A stretch of 64,000 nt of DNA from positions 18,602,101 to 18,666,100 of the forward strand of contig NW_026947491.1 in assembly GCF_034190915.1 (NCBI RefSeq). Reading direction: 5' to 3'. The position numbers and the translations under genes were made by a program. This document shows, in pieces, positions 34,545 to 46,075 of this stretch (its first letter is position 1; the number at the start of each line of letters is the position of its first letter). The notes below the pieces were generated by a model, which saw only the letters and a list, made by a program, of their open reading frames with translations, was not told where the DNA came from and made no database searches. The DNA is from Cavia porcellus (lineage: Eukaryota > Chordata > Mammalia > Rodentia > Caviidae).

Positions 34545-34800
34545 TCAGATTGGAGAGTAGATCCTCCACACCCCTCTCTTCAGGGTCTGGGACCACACAG
34601 CTCTTCTCTCAGCCAGGTCACTGCAGGAGACTTTGTCCCCAGGATCAGCACCAGCACTGTGTGTCACACTGCACTCAGGGGAGGAGGGAACAGGGGCAGC
34701 CTGGCTGCACTCAGAACAGGGTTCAAGGAACTCTGTGAGCTCTTTCTTCTCATGGTGGCTGAACAAGAGCAGGGGCTGTTCTTTCCTTATGGAAGTTAGA
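34545..34800. repeat. Isolated copy of V 3'-flank sequence
   Basis: 'ctcttcagggtctgggaccacacagc', 'ggagactttgtccccagg' and 'atggtggctg'-like text match part of block E at 38100-38290 and 51460-51620. No V exon precedes it at the expected distance; the antisense L1 and SINE occupy that region. It is probably the tail of a lost V unit. Confidence 0.5.
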
Positions 34801-34842
34801 AATAGAGATTTATAAGACAGAGCGATAATGTTATATCCTTTG

Positions 34843-34844
<2 letters not shown>

Positions 34845-34883
<39 letters not shown>
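34845..34883. repeat. (ATCT)n microsatellite
   Basis: About ten tetranucleotide units. Confidence 0.95.
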
Positions 34884-35329
34884 AATTTCTCTTCTGGCTT
34901 GGATCCCCGTGTCCTTTCAAAGCCTCAAGTTTTAGGTAAAACTTTTTTTTTTTTGTTTCTCCTCTCAGGCCCAGCATGATTTGCACTGGGTCACCAGAAG
35001 GAATAATTTGGCTTATTCTCCTCCCAGGCCCAGCATGGCTTCACAAATGTTCTTGCCTTTATTAAAACAGATCATTTAACAGATGTTTGGTGGCACTGAT
35101 ACACATGAAGCTTTCAAGTGTAATGTCACACACAAAACTGCAGGAAACTATCTTTATTTGTCTCAGGAGTACATTTCAATACAATGGCAATTTTTAAAAC
35201 ATTAAAAAGATAAATTATATAATCATTTAATTTTGTTAACAACTGTTATGTTCATGCATGACTGTGAATTACTCTATGTGTTTGATGCTGCAGTATCAAT
35301 TTCATCATATTACAGTGATTCACATTTAT

Positions 35330-35560
35330 AATACCACATCTCATGATAGATAAAATATGGAAGTGACCTACTTATATTCATGAAGAATAAATGAAGACAG
35401 AAAATCTGGTGTATATATACAAAATAGAGATGAATTTGAGGTATTTCAGGAAAATGGGTGTATCTAGAGAAAATAAGAGCAAAATAATTCAGACAACTAA
35501 GTTAAATATCACATTATCTGTCTAAAATAAGAGATACTCATTAGAAATAATTTAAAGAAC
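35330..35560 (+). mobile_element. Sense LINE-1 ORF2 3'-end relic
   Basis: 'ctggtgtatatatacaaaat', 'gatgaatttgaggtatttcagg', 'aaatgggtgtatct' and 'aactaagttaaatatcacat' follow the order of the L1 ORF2 C-terminal coding region in sense orientation. Short and decayed. Confidence 0.5.
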
Positions 35561-36430
35561 AAAATAACTTGTTAAGGAGCTGAAAAACAACCTTTGGAGA
35601 AAGTTGAAGAAATCTGGGCCAGAGGGAATGATTGAGGGGAGATGTGACATGTAACCATTACATACCACAAGCATATAATGATAAGAAATGTATAAAGAAT
35701 GTTTGATAAAAATAGATGATAAAAGAAATGTGGAAAAATTTTCAGATGAAAATTATAGACTATAATATTGGGAAGAAAACAAAGAGGCATCTGTAGCACA
35801 GAATGGAAAACAAGGGGGTACACACCACAGAATATGGTAAATGCAGAAAGTTAAGAAGCGCACACCAGGATATATTGTAGAATATATTCATTAGCATGTT
35901 GAAGGTTTGGGACTGCTTCCCTTGATTGCTAACTGTTGAAAATATTTCTTTGATTTACTGACCTTTGCTATTTCTGTCTCAGAAAAGCTTCAATTCAGTT
36001 GCCCATTTCTTACTTTGAGGGTATATAAGTTTTTGAGCTCTCCACTCAGTTTATTCTTGATAGTAATTAACTGTCAAAGCAATAGCTGGAGAAAAATTTT
36101 GCACTATGTAGTTTAAATGTATCAGAAAATCTTAAATATTTCATGGTTCATTTTATGTACAAAAATAAATATTTAAATAAATTAAAAAGAAACAAAGATA
36201 TTTTTCAAGACTAAATGGACCCAAGAAATGGAGGAATGTTAGACGGAATCTGATGAAACAATAATTAAAGTGTTTTAAGCACATATATGATGGCCTAAAA
36301 TAAACGCACTGATTATATACTGTAAACACGATTGATAAAAATTAATAAGAAATAAAAAATAAAAAATTTAAGATAGCAAAAAATGTGACAGAGGAAGATA
36401 ATGACAGGTGAAATTGAGAAACTCATCAGC
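35561..36430. other. AT-rich intergenic, nothing recognised
   Basis: Contains A-rich stretches that may be further L1-derived sequence. No V exon or RSS. Confidence 0.4.
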
Positions 36431-36750
36431 AGGCTCCGCAGGAAGGCTGGTGTTGTTTCCTTTTAGAAAGGACCAGAACAGAGCAGTCACACATGTTCTA
36501 CCCCAAGGGGAGAATCACAATAGAAGATTCCAGGAGCTGGATGGGGAATCACTGTGCTCAGAGATCAGGAGAGCAAAGGCCTAAACAGTGTGGGTGACAT
36601 TCACATGGCATCAGATCCTATTTGGAGAACATGGCTACTCATGGCACTCAACATTTCATATGTTTACAAAGCAGACATCATTAATATAAAATCCATGATC
36701 CATGCACAGGAATACAAATCAAAGCTGATGAAGAGTTGAAAGTACAATAG
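36431..36750. repeat. Duplicated block D, copy 1
   Basis: Resembles 49980-50230 and 59800-60010 ('cacacatgttct.cc', 'gagagcaaaggcc' / 'gagagcataggcccagacag', 'gtgac.ttcaca/gaacatttaca'). In all three it precedes a clan III V unit by about 0.4-0.6 kb. Confidence 0.55.
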
Positions 36751-36769
36751 AACCCTATTACTTGAGTTA

Positions 36770-36796
36770 TCATTTTTTTTTTTTTTTTTTTTTTTT
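36770..36796. repeat. T-tract
   Basis: A run of 27 T, possibly the tail of a decayed antisense retroposon ending near 36890. Confidence 0.8.
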
Positions 36797-37007
36797 ACAT
36801 TTTTTGTATCTGGATTCCAAGTCTAGACATAGCACCAGACTCCAGGCAGGCAGGCAGCATGTCCCCAAGCTACATGCCCAGCCTTATGAGTTGTCACATT
36901 CTGTTGAATGCATCTTTGTAACAAACTTTTCCAGTGCACTCACATTTACTGTGCACACTGCCTGCTCTGAGGGTCCGATCACAGCACTGTGTATTTAACA
37001 GGAGGCC

Positions 37008-37015
37008 ATGTGAAT
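37008..37015 (+). promoter_or_regulatory. Degraded octamer (ATGTGAAT)
   Basis: Two mismatches to ATGCAAAT at the conserved position, 129 bp before the leader ATG at 37137. Confidence 0.6.
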
Positions 37016-37136
37016 AAGGCCTCCCTGTGCTGATGAAATCCAGCCCAGCCCTCACCCCTGAAGCTCTGCAAAGGAGCTCAGCCCTGGTGCCCATCTGTCC
37101 CCACTCAGGGATCAGGTTTGAGCACAGAGGATCACT

Positions 37137-37595
37137 ATGAATTTGGGGCTGAGTTGTGTTTTCCTCTTTGCACTTCTAAGAGGCAAATTATTGAAAACAA
37201 AGGATATGGGATGGGGAATTGGACATGTCAGGTATAAAAAGTGGACATGTGTAACAGTTTCCTGCGCAAGATGTCCCTGTGTTTGCATGTGTCCAGGCTG
37301 AGGTGCAGATGATGAAAACCAGCGGATTCATCATGCAGCCTGCGGCATCCCTGAAACTCTTCTGCACAACTTCAGCATTCACTTTCAATGAATCCTTGAT
37401 GAACTGGTTCCACCAGTCTCCAGGAAAGCGGCTGGAGTGGACCTCTGACATAAGATCTGATAGTAGTAAAACATATTACAACGACTCTGTGAAGGACAGA
37501 TTCATCATAAACCGGGATAACAGCAAGAACACGCTGTATCAGCAGATGAGCAGCCTGAGACCTGAGGACAGGGCAATTTATTATTGTGCGAAACT
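37137..37595 (+). pseudogene. IGHV: IGHV clan III unit with open V exon but damaged splice sites (lineage beta)
   Basis: Exon 1 is 37137-37182 (MNLGLSCVFLFALLR, 46 nt), but its donor is GC rather than GT. The normal acceptor 'gtttgcag' reads 'gtttgcat' at 37281-37288. V exon 2 from 37289 is fully open: [58 protein letters not shown] and RAIYYCAK. Cysteines and tryptophan are all present. The FR1 'ESGGGLV' is replaced by 'KTSGFIM', which is unusual. An in-frame AG 18 nt upstream (37269-37270) could replace the lost acceptor. Most likely a pseudogene or unexpressed ORF. Confidence 0.9.
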
Positions 37596-37633
37596 CACAG
37601 TGAGGAGCCATCAATGGAATGCAGACACAAACC
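37596..37633 (+). promoter_or_regulatory. RSS with perfect heptamer and 22-bp spacer
   Basis: CACAGTG at 37596-37602. The best nonamer, ACACAAACC (one mismatch), starts after 22 bp, one base shorter than standard. Confidence 0.85.
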
Positions 37634-37654
37634 TCCTGGCTGAAGCACTGGAAG

Positions 37655-37668
37655 CCTGCAGGGGGCGA
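37655..37668 (+). promoter_or_regulatory. CTCF-motif-like site 3' of RSS
   Basis: CCTGCAGGGGGCGA differs from CCASYAGRKGGCRC at two positions and keeps GCAGGGGGCG. It starts 22 bp after the nonamer. Confidence 0.6.
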
Positions 37669-38089
37669 TGTGTCCAACGGAGAAACAGTCAGGGCCTCAG
37701 GAGAAGGTGCAGGAAAGGAAGCTGGTGAGGAAGGGCTTCCTGGTAGCCTCTGGGGTTTCTTCTCTGCTTTAAAATCCTGTTACCTGAGGAAGCCCGGAAA
37801 TTTGGAGACTTCAGATGGCTTATGATGTGTCCAACTTCAAGTAAACATTTTTTGTTAAATCCAATAGCATAAGTGTATATTTATGTTTTGATTTTGTTCA
37901 TCTCCTTTGTATGAATTTCAGTTGATGGGAAAACAAGACTTGTATCCATATTGAAAAAACTTATGAATTTGTCAGAATTAGATTTCTTTTAAATTATAAA
38001 TCATCATCATCTAAAAATTCATCTAATTTTTTTCTTGGTGATAAGGATTTCTTTCTTGTAGAAATAAATGCACCACATTAGGAAATTAA

Positions 38090-38380
38090 ATCCTGCCCAT
38101 CTCTGTGTACAGGGTCTGAGAATACACAGCCCTCTCCTCTGCTTGGCATCTTCAGGAGATCTGATCCTTGGCATTTCCAGGATCAGTCCCAGCAAAATAT
38201 GATAGCAAGAGGAGCAGCCTAACTGGACTCAGGCAGAGTCCTCATGCTTCTGTGTTCTCATTCTGTCAAAGGGTGATGAGGTGACCTTGGATCTGCATCT
38301 TTGTTTTGGATCTTAGAAATTAGTGAGTCATAAAATATAGCCTAATTCAGTGTAATATAATCTGTGTGTTTCTGTCTCTG

Positions 38381-38438
<58 letters not shown>

Positions 38439-39030
38439 AGTGTGTGTGTATCTCAATTTCCTTTTCTGATTTCAAGGTATTAAATAATGAGAATATGTAA
38501 AGTCAAATACTCTAGCTTTATAGTATTCCTTATTTCTTTCCTAAATAGATTATTATATTTCTGCCTTTACATTTCTTTGTTTTGTCTCACTTAATTCTAT
38601 AATTTTGAGTCACATATATCTTAGTTGTCCTCACATAATGCAATATGCCTGCATACCTACTATTATTCTTTTAGTTATGGTCTTTTTATTATTTTTGTTA
38701 TGGTCGTCTTTGAAACAACATATGCTCCAGAGAAAAAACAGATGCCTGTTTCCTGAAGGCAGAGCTGAAGTGAGGATCTCACACACAGGCCACTGTCCCT
38801 CAGATGAGGTCATGACCTCACAGTCACACTCTTCCTGGGAAGTAGATTCACCTCCACCTCCTACCCCTGCTCTGCATCTGAGCTGTACCAGGATCATCAC
38901 TGAGGAGTCCTGGGGTAAAGGAATTAGAATTCCTCTTCTTCATGTGATATCCCAGGTGCATCTGTTGTTTCAAAGACAAAATGAGGACACTTTCAGAACA
39001 CATCACCTCCTGAGATGTAGATAGATCAAT
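38090..39030. repeat. Duplicated 3' V-flank block E, copy 2
   Basis: Matches 3460-4290 and 51440-52280 ('gggtctgag..cacagccctctcctctg', 'cctgaaggcagagctga.gtgag', 'gtgatatcccaggtgca'). Same relative position after a lineage beta V unit. Confidence 0.65.
38371..38440. repeat. (TGTCTC)n/(CT)n microsatellite
   Basis: CT-rich compound repeat inside block E, at about the same relative place as the CT repeat at 3664. The repeat may have been inherited with the block. Confidence 0.9.
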
Positions 39031-39402
39031 CTCCTCTGTTGTAACTTTTGAATTCCCCCCACCAGAAAATCCCAGAAATCCTAGGTTTCCTTCAATTCCC
39101 TTCTTCTCTTCTGTTTAAAGAGGATGCACTATGGCCTCCTAGAAATGGAAAATTTGCAACATTTGTTTGCATGACCATAAACTGCAGCAGCGACCCATGC
39201 AGTCAGAAGAACAGAAAACACTCAGCTAGGACTGAATCTCAGAGCAACACTGCCAGACTCAGGATGGCCCACTGTATAGAGCCAGCTCTCACTCTGGCTC
39301 TCCTCTTCTACATCCGATTCCCACACACAAATCACACTGGATGCTGGCAGGACAAATAAACTCAGAGGCTGGGCACTGTGGGGTCTTGATTCTGCAGGAA
39401 CC

Positions 39403-40370
39403 ATGCAGATGCTGTCGATCCATTTGTACCTGATGGCAGGTTTCCTCAGTGAGATTCCTGACATTTCTACTTCTTTACATGTGCCTGGGTGTGAGATGAA
39501 AAAGACTCAGCATGACTTTTTTTGTCCTTAGGCATCCTGTCTGATCTGACACTTTGGGAGTCAGTATTAGGTCATGCTAAATGAAGTTATCAATGGAAAA
39601 ATGAGGATCAAGAAACAAGTGAGATTTATTTTAAAAGCTGAAGCAGCCAGCCAGCTGAGGCCATTGGAGCATCAGTGCTGGAGGGCTTCAATTCCTTTGT
39701 TCTCATTCCTGTGAGTTCACAAGGTCACAAGGTCAATGATTACATAGATACCATCTTTTTGCAGCACTATTATTGCTTTGGAATTTTATAAGGCTTTTTA
39801 CACATTTTGCTAATTGACACACAGTATGTGGGCACTGGACTGCTTAATAACCTTGAGATAAAGATGTTTGCTCCCTTTTTTGTAGTTTTTATGCCAAAAT
39901 AAATGAGAGGAGGAGGATTTGGGGGGAATTGGCCAAAGTTCGCTTACTGTTTGAAGTCAAAGTATAGCTAAGCATGTGAGGTGTCATTGTTAGGTCATAA
40001 AATAAGTAGTTTTCAAAACTAACTTTTGTGGGTATAAGAAGAAAAGCACATGCATACACACACACACACACACACACACACCAAATAGTGGGCATTATGA
40101 ATGTCCTTTCACCAATACCTAGCCTGGTGTACCCCACACACAAACTGTCCCTCACCTGCCTTCTTACTTTGGTTCCTGTCACAAACTGTCACAAAATGCA
40201 TCTGACTGATTCCTGGGAAAGCAGGGAATGGGGTACTTGATAGGGAGCCTAGGGTAAAATCCAGATTTCTAGGGCTGTATCCTCATTCCTGCTGACACAG
40301 GCAAGAATCATTTCTGCCTGTAGCTCACTTGTCTGGCCCCTGGGGACATGGCCATGTATTATGTGCAAGA
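39403..40370 (+). pseudogene. Clan II V relic split by foreign DNA
   Basis: Exon 1 39403-39448 is open for 46 nt (MQMLSIHLYLMAGFL) and ends at a good GTGAGA donor. An 83-bp intron ends 'tccttag'. Exon 2 from 39532 reads ILSDLTLWESV, then V similarity stops at about 39567. It resumes at about 40300 with FR3-end sequence ('tgtctggcccctggggacat', 'gccatgtattatgtgcaaga', one base short in the YYC region). About 730 bp of unrelated DNA lies between, including a CA microsatellite. Leader size, intron length, exon phase and RSS all agree with an old V gene. Clan assignment is tentative. Confidence 0.65.
40055..40081. repeat. (CA)n microsatellite
   Basis: About 13 CA units within the foreign DNA that splits the V relic. 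Confidence 0.95.
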
Positions 40371-40409
40371 CACAGTTAGAGGATGTCACTGTGAAAAAAA
40401 AAAATACCT
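40371..40409 (+). promoter_or_regulatory. RSS of the split V relic
   Basis: Heptamer CACAGTT (last base changed), a 23-bp spacer and nonamer AAAATACCT (poor; a 22-bp spacer gives AAAAATACC). Confidence 0.6.
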
Positions 40410-41835
40410 TCATGAACCGTGTAATCTTCTATTTATTTGCACATTGTGTCATTCAGCTCCATGGGTCTGGAATATTAGATAAATTAAAAAGATGAAACTT
40501 TCATTTTGGATCAGGATTTCAGATGAGCTTTTCTTTGCCTGCACAGCCCTGATACTTCAGAACTGGCGTCCTTATATCTCCTATAAAAGCATTTGGTCAT
40601 TGACCTAAATTCGTGCCTCTGGACCCCTACTCTTGCAGGTGCCATTATGTCTTTGTAGTGCCATATATAGGGGACAAAACTTCAAAATGGAGTTATGGAA
40701 CAATGAAGGCTGGAATGAGAGCCCAAACTAAAGTCATACACATAAGTCAGGTGCTTGGCATAAATATAATATAAACAATGCTTTCTAAAAATAAATAAAA
40801 AAAACAAAATTTACAAGAAGCAACAATAGAACCATAAAACATAAAATTTCTGTAGATATCCATGAAAAACTGTATACAGATAATATACAGCCAAGTTTCA
40901 GGCTAGTAGAAAGTATTCATAGCGTGCTGATGTGAGAGGTGAATTTCTTCTAAATATTCAGAGAATATTATATATTCTACAAAATAAAGCTACAAATGCA
41001 ATGATAAATGAGTAAAAAGCCTCAACACAGTCTTCAGAAAATCAAAGATAGGAAAGGGAAATAGCTATTGAAAATCATGTACAAATAAATCATGTAAATG
41101 ATTTATCGCCAAATCAATTAAACTTAACAAATTTTTTTCACCAAAAAATTAAACTTAATATAAAAGATCACATGAAAGAAGGCAATTTAAAAGAAGGATG
41201 AAAATCATAGGGCACTGGGAAAGTGAACAGCTAAAGAGGATAAATGTAATCTCAGTATGTTAATTCGTGTTTAAAGATGCAAAATCAAAATCACTAAAGT
41301 ATATATGTGCATCAAACTCTAATAACAAATTAAACATGTTTTGCTAACAGCTACCACATGTTACAATGGGTGAAAGAAAAGAAAGCAAAATCAAATATTA
41401 GGGCGAATGCCAAGCATCATTGTCTCACTTATTCCTGAGAAAATGTAAGCAGTGTGATAATTCTGAAACACATCTCACCGGTTCTTTTTCGGTAAAAGTG
41501 GTCCTTAGTGTACACTCCCACTGCAGTTCCAGACTGAAGGCAGGTGGCAGGACAACAGTATGGCAGATAACCTGTAAATTGCTTCCAGTTTAATTTCTTA
41601 GTGACATATTGTAACATAACTTCTTTCCTAGGTGTTTGAAGCCCATCTCTGTTTTTATTACACAGTGATCAAGCTCTAGATTTCATATTTTTATTTGCTT
41701 TGTAACTTCAGTTGTTTGATGGAGTCAAGAAACTGAATTAGTTTGCAGTTGGTTCAATTTTGCTGTTCTGTGCTACATCTTGTTTAAAAAATATGAGATC
41801 TACTCTTTCTCATTTAACTACATTTACAAGGTGAG
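40410..41835. other. AT-rich intergenic, nothing recognised
   Basis: A-rich stretches between 40780 and 41400 could be decayed LINE sequence, but no diagnostic order was seen. No V exon or RSS. Confidence 0.4.
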
Positions 41836-41837
41836 CA

Positions 41838-41931
41838 TTTTTTTTTTTTTTTATCGGTACCAGGGATCGAACTCAGGACTGCCTGCTTGCAAGGCAGGCG
41901 CTTATGCCACTGAGCTAAAGCCCCACCCCCC
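41838..41931 (-). repeat. ID-like SINE, antisense
   Basis: A T-tract then 'atcggtaccagggatcgaac', 'ctgcctgcttgcaaggcagg' and 'gcttatgccactgagctaaa'. Near-complete and little diverged compared with the other copies. Confidence 0.9.
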
Positions 41932-42024
41932 AGGTGAGCATTTCTTGCAGTAAGTTGAAGCTTAAAACATTGAATTACCTGTTAACAAATCCAATGAGAA
42001 AGTTAAATCAAAATGCATTTTTTT

Positions 42025-42111
42025 GTGTATTTATTTTTATGGCTCCAGGGACCAAAGCCCAGCCACACAAAGGAAAGGAAAGCAATCTACCACTGAGCTA
42101 CAGCCCCACCT
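42025..42111 (-). repeat. Second tRNA-type SINE fragment, antisense
   Basis: 'ttttatggctccagggacca' and 'ctaccactgagctacagccc' are the complement of a tRNA-derived SINE head of a slightly different subfamily, immediately left of block A sequence. Confidence 0.65.
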
Positions 42112-42269
42112 TTATGTTTACATATTGTGCTACTGCTGGATGGCAGTGTTCAGTTGTTGTCCCACACAGTCAGGATGCTTTGCCTATGTGTTCACTACAA
42201 CACAGTTGGTCCCTGTGCACCCTTTTAATCTGTTCATCCTTACTAATGTTGAAATAATTGTTAACTGCC

Positions 42270-42313
42270 TTCAGGCCACGTGATGATTATTCGCCTTTTG
42301 GAGGGCAGGAAAA

Positions 42314-42348
<35 letters not shown>

Positions 42349-42949
42349 AAGGTGTGTTATGCACATAAGTTAATTACCCATGATGAAGGCAATCAGTATG
42401 TACAGAAAAATATATGCCAATAAAACTTTAAAATAAAAAGTAATGTGAATCAACTGCAATATGTGGGATTAAAGTTCCTCTTAATGAGAACCTAGGAATA
42501 AAAGAGAGTTTCAGGAAAGTGAATACACAGCAGTCCATGAATAGCCAAGGGCAAAGATCTGTCCCAGACACAGATGTGGCTCATTAGCACAGCAGAGCAG
42601 TCATCTTGTGGGATCACACTTTTGTTCCTGAGGACTCTTTTGTCTCCAAAGTAGACAAACAGCACTCATGGCATTGGAGATGACATTAGACATTTGTGCC
42701 TCCTTGCTGAAAAGGTCACACCCTGAGTGACCCGTGCATCCAACATTGGTGCCTCTTTACACTGGAAGTCAGAATACATAGTCCCCATGCTCAGGGTCTC
42801 CTAGTAAGGAGGAATAGAGATGGGCTCTGCTCTCCATCATGACTCACTCAGGAATTCTCAGCCCCAATTTCCTGACTCAAAGATGAACTGTTAAGGATAT
42901 GAGCTCACACAGGAATTCTTCAAGGAGATTTAATGAAAGACATTGATAG
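42270..42949. repeat. Duplicated block A, copy 2 (partial)
   Basis: Matches the right part of 5640-7168 and 62270-63780: 'ggagggcaggaaa', 'ccaaggtgtgttatgcaca', 'gaatacatagtccccatgctcagggtctcc', 'gaggaatagagatgggctctgctctccatcatgactc' (each in pieces). It contains a 30-bp A-tract at 42317-42346. Confidence 0.7.
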
Positions 42950-43220
42950 ATTCCATCTCTCTGTGCTGACCTTAGGTAACCCATGAAGCATTTGCTGTGG
43001 AGCTCTGTAGCAATGAATCATGAGAGTCCTTGCTGCTTCATTACTGAAGAGCCTTTCAATGACTAATAGTAAACAAGGACTGGGCCCCTCTGGCTGAGTG
43101 AGAGTCATGTGAAGACCGATGCCATTTCCATGACTGGGCTGTGACTCTTTCAGTAGCGGCAGGCTCTGTGCTCAGTTATGACTGTCACAGGCAGCATTGT
43201 TCTTCACCAAGTGGGAAGTT
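42950..43220. repeat. Duplicated block G, copy 2
   Basis: Same content as 7169-7440 and 44500-44770. It precedes clan II relic b. Confidence 0.7.
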
Positions 43221-43952
43221 GACAGCTCCAATGCACCTTGCTACAGAAAAACTGCATCACTAAAAAACTACAATTTATTTAAACAGGCTATAAATGACAC
43301 TACACTACTATAAATGCCTATGGTGAGGACACTTTTTTTAGAAAATAAAGTTTAAGGAACTTTGAGATAAAAATAAATGTATCTTAACATAAATCCATGA
43401 ATATACATTATTATGAATATATTTCACATTCACAGAGAAACACAATCAGATAAGTCTGATAGTCTATAAAATTTATGAGAACTTTTGGGGCTGAGATATT
43501 TTTTCCAAATTCAATGAGGGCTTCAAAAATCTGGAATGTGGTAATGAGGGTTTGCATAAATACAGAAGGGATAGTGACCACAGATATGAGCCAGGATCTG
43601 AAAATGGATGTGCACATAAGCACACAGAATGTAGATTGATTTTATGTGTTATGCACATGCACCTATGCATGTGTGATGTATATACCTCAAAGCCCTGTTA
43701 TCCCTGGGACCTATGTTTTGGTTTTTGTATCTGCAAAGCCATCCTTCATCTGTAAGCATACACAGCTCCCTGACCAGCCCTTCCATTACATGTCCTGTAT
43801 GGCACAGGATGATTGGAGCTGGATCAACAGACCCCAGGGACATCAGTGAGTTCTCTGAAGGCTCAGTCTGCATCTTTTACACAGAGTTAGTCCCAAATAT
43901 AATGCACATTCTCTGTCTCCTTGTGATCTTCATGTACAAAAATGCACTACAC
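43221..43952. other. 5' flank of clan II relic b
   Basis: Homologous to 7470-8290 and 44800-45600 ('ttatgcacatgcacctatgc', 'atccctgggacctatgttttgg'). No gene recognised. Confidence 0.6.
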
Positions 43953-43960
43953 ATGCAAAT
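43953..43960 (+). promoter_or_regulatory. Octamer (perfect ATGCAAAT) of clan II relic b
   Basis: Perfect octamer 120 bp upstream of the relic's leader ATG. Homologous positions in the two sister relics are mutated. Confidence 0.6.
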
Positions 43961-44072
43961 GCTTTGGGAGCTAAAATATCAACATATTGTACACTGGCTT
44001 AACTTCTTTCTTATCTCAATATTTAAGAGGTTCTCAGAAATTTGCAAAGCTGATCTTCAGAAATGTGGAAAA

Positions 44073-44470
44073 ATGCAGGTTCCTTCTCTTTCTGCTGCTG
44101 GCAGAGGTGTGCTCTGGAAAATTCACACAAGATGATGTGGAGATGCTGCATTTGATCTCAGGACTTGCTGTGTTTTCCCACCTTCCTGTCTCAGATGCTG
44201 CTGCAAGAGATATGATCTGGCCCGGTGAAGCACTCACAGTGCCCCTCTCCCAGCTTCACAGTCTCCGTTTTCTCACTTCTGGGATGCTGCCAATGCAGCT
44301 GGATGTATCAGCCACTAGGAAGGAAACCAAGTGAATATGTGAAAATAATTGATAGCAGACACCCGGGTTGCAATTCATCCTTGAGAACACTGCATGTCTA
44401 AAAACACAAGCAAGAACTGGTTCTCTGTGCAACTGACCTCAGTATCCATGGAAAATCTATGGGTAACACC
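44073..44470 (+). pseudogene. Decayed clan II V relic b
   Basis: A leader-like start at 44073 (MQVPSLSAAGRG) is followed by a clan II-like intron ('gatgtggagatgctgcatttgatctcagg' in pieces), the acceptor region 'cttcctgtctcag' and V traces 'gatctggcccggtgaagc' and 'agcaagaactggttctctgtgc'. The frame is lost and the V 3' end with RSS is missing. Sister relics are at 8307 and 45613. Confidence 0.6.
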
Positions 44471-44499
44471 AAAGTGCAAGAGAGTTTTTGAGCAAGATT

Positions 44500-44770
44500 C
44501 TATCCCCATGTGCTTATTTTAGGTAATTCATGAATCATTTGCTGTAAAACTCAGTTTTAAGGAATCATTTGGATTCTTGCTGCATCTTACTGAAAAGTCT
44601 TTCAATGCACAAATAGTAAACAAGTATTGGACCTCTCTGGTTGAATGATAGTCCTCTAAACACCAGTGCAGTCCTCATCACAGCTGAAAGCCTTTCAACT
44701 GCAGGCTCTATGCTCTACTCTGAGTTTCATGGGCAGCATTGTTCTCCACAATGCACGGTGTGGACAGTTC
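44500..44770. repeat. Duplicated block G, copy 3
   Basis: Lies about 1.55 kb after copy 2 and, like it, precedes a clan II relic, indicating a local tandem duplication of about 1.55 kb. Confidence 0.7.
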
Positions 44771-45612
44771 CAGGTTTCTTCAAAGCAATTCACTTTGCTA
44801 CACAACAAATGTGTCAGTAAATACCTAAGTAGTATTTCATCATGGCTAGAAATTACACTACACAGTGTAAGCATCTACTGCTCAGAAAATGAAAAGTGTA
44901 AGGAACTTCTAGATAAAATAAATGTATTTTTTCAGAAACCCATGAACATATGTATGTTGAATGCATTTCACATGTATAAAGAGAAATACAATCCGATGAG
45001 TGTTTAAAAGTCTACAAAACTTCTGATAAAATTTAGACATTTTTGCCCATTTCAGTGATATACCAACAATGTGTTATTGGTCTCAAAATCTTGGTTATCA
45101 ACCATTACTGAATAAGAAAGAGGAGAATGGAGAATTAAACTTGATTTGAGCAAGGACCCTGAAATGGATATGAATAGATGCACATAGAATGTGAATTGAT
45201 GCTATGTGTTATGCACATGCATCTATGCACATGTGCTGTGTGAACCTCGCAGTCCTATTATCTTTGGAACCTGTGTGATGGCTTTCTCATTCCTAGAGTT
45301 TTCTTTCATCTGCAGGCACAGCCAGTACCCTGACAAGCTCTTCCCCTACAAATCCTGTGCTGGAGTAGGAGCTTTGGTTCTTGAAGATTGGACTCCAAGA
45401 ATATCACTGAGTTCTTAAGAGGGCTCAGTCAGAATGCTTCATCCAGGGGCAAAGACAAAACTTTTTCCATCCTCTATCTTCTTCTGATCTTCATGTACAA
45501 TATTACATCACAGACTCAAATGTTTTGAGCTACCACATAAGATCATATTGCACTAATTTATTTTGTATCTCAATATTTAAAATGCTCTCAGAGATTAAAG
45601 TTAGTCTTCAAA

Positions 45613-46075
45613 AACATAGAATAATTCTTGTTTCTTCGCTTTCAGGTGCAGTCCTCCATTAGTGAGTTAAGAAAATTCAGACAGGATAACATGGAGGTCA
45701 TACCTCTGATCTCAGGACTCGCCCTGTTCTTCCACTGTCCCATCTCAGCTGCTGTTGCAAGAGACCAGCTCTGTGCCCATGAAGCCCTTTCAGTCCCTAT
45801 CTCTCAGCCTCACTTTCTTTGGTTAATGTAGCTCTGGGACATTGTCCCTGGAGTTGGTCCTTCAGCTGTCAGGCAGAAAAATATGTGTATGTGGCAGGGT
45901 GATAATTGTGGAGGCACAATTGTCATTCACCCCTAAAAAGTCAGCATCTCTGAAGACACAGCCAAGAACCAGTTCTCTGAGTAACTTTCCTCAGTATCAG
46001 TGGAAAACACTATCATATAGTATTGTGTAACACATTTTTCTGAGGGTATCAAAGTGTGAGCCCAGGCACAAAGCT
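45613..46075 (+). pseudogene. Decayed clan II V relic c
   Basis: The leader ATG is lost ('aataattcttgtttcttc'). The intron, acceptor region 'tcccatctcag' (ends about 45749) and V traces 'tcagtccctatctctcagcc' and 'cagccaagaaccagttctct' remain, out of frame. An RSS trace follows with nonamer GCACAAAGC at 46066-46074 and a damaged heptamer. This is the tandem sister of relic b. Confidence 0.65.

Noticed and set aside
38631..39024. Frames of 89-139 codons on both strands in block E
   Set aside because: Frame not preserved in the other two copies of block E.
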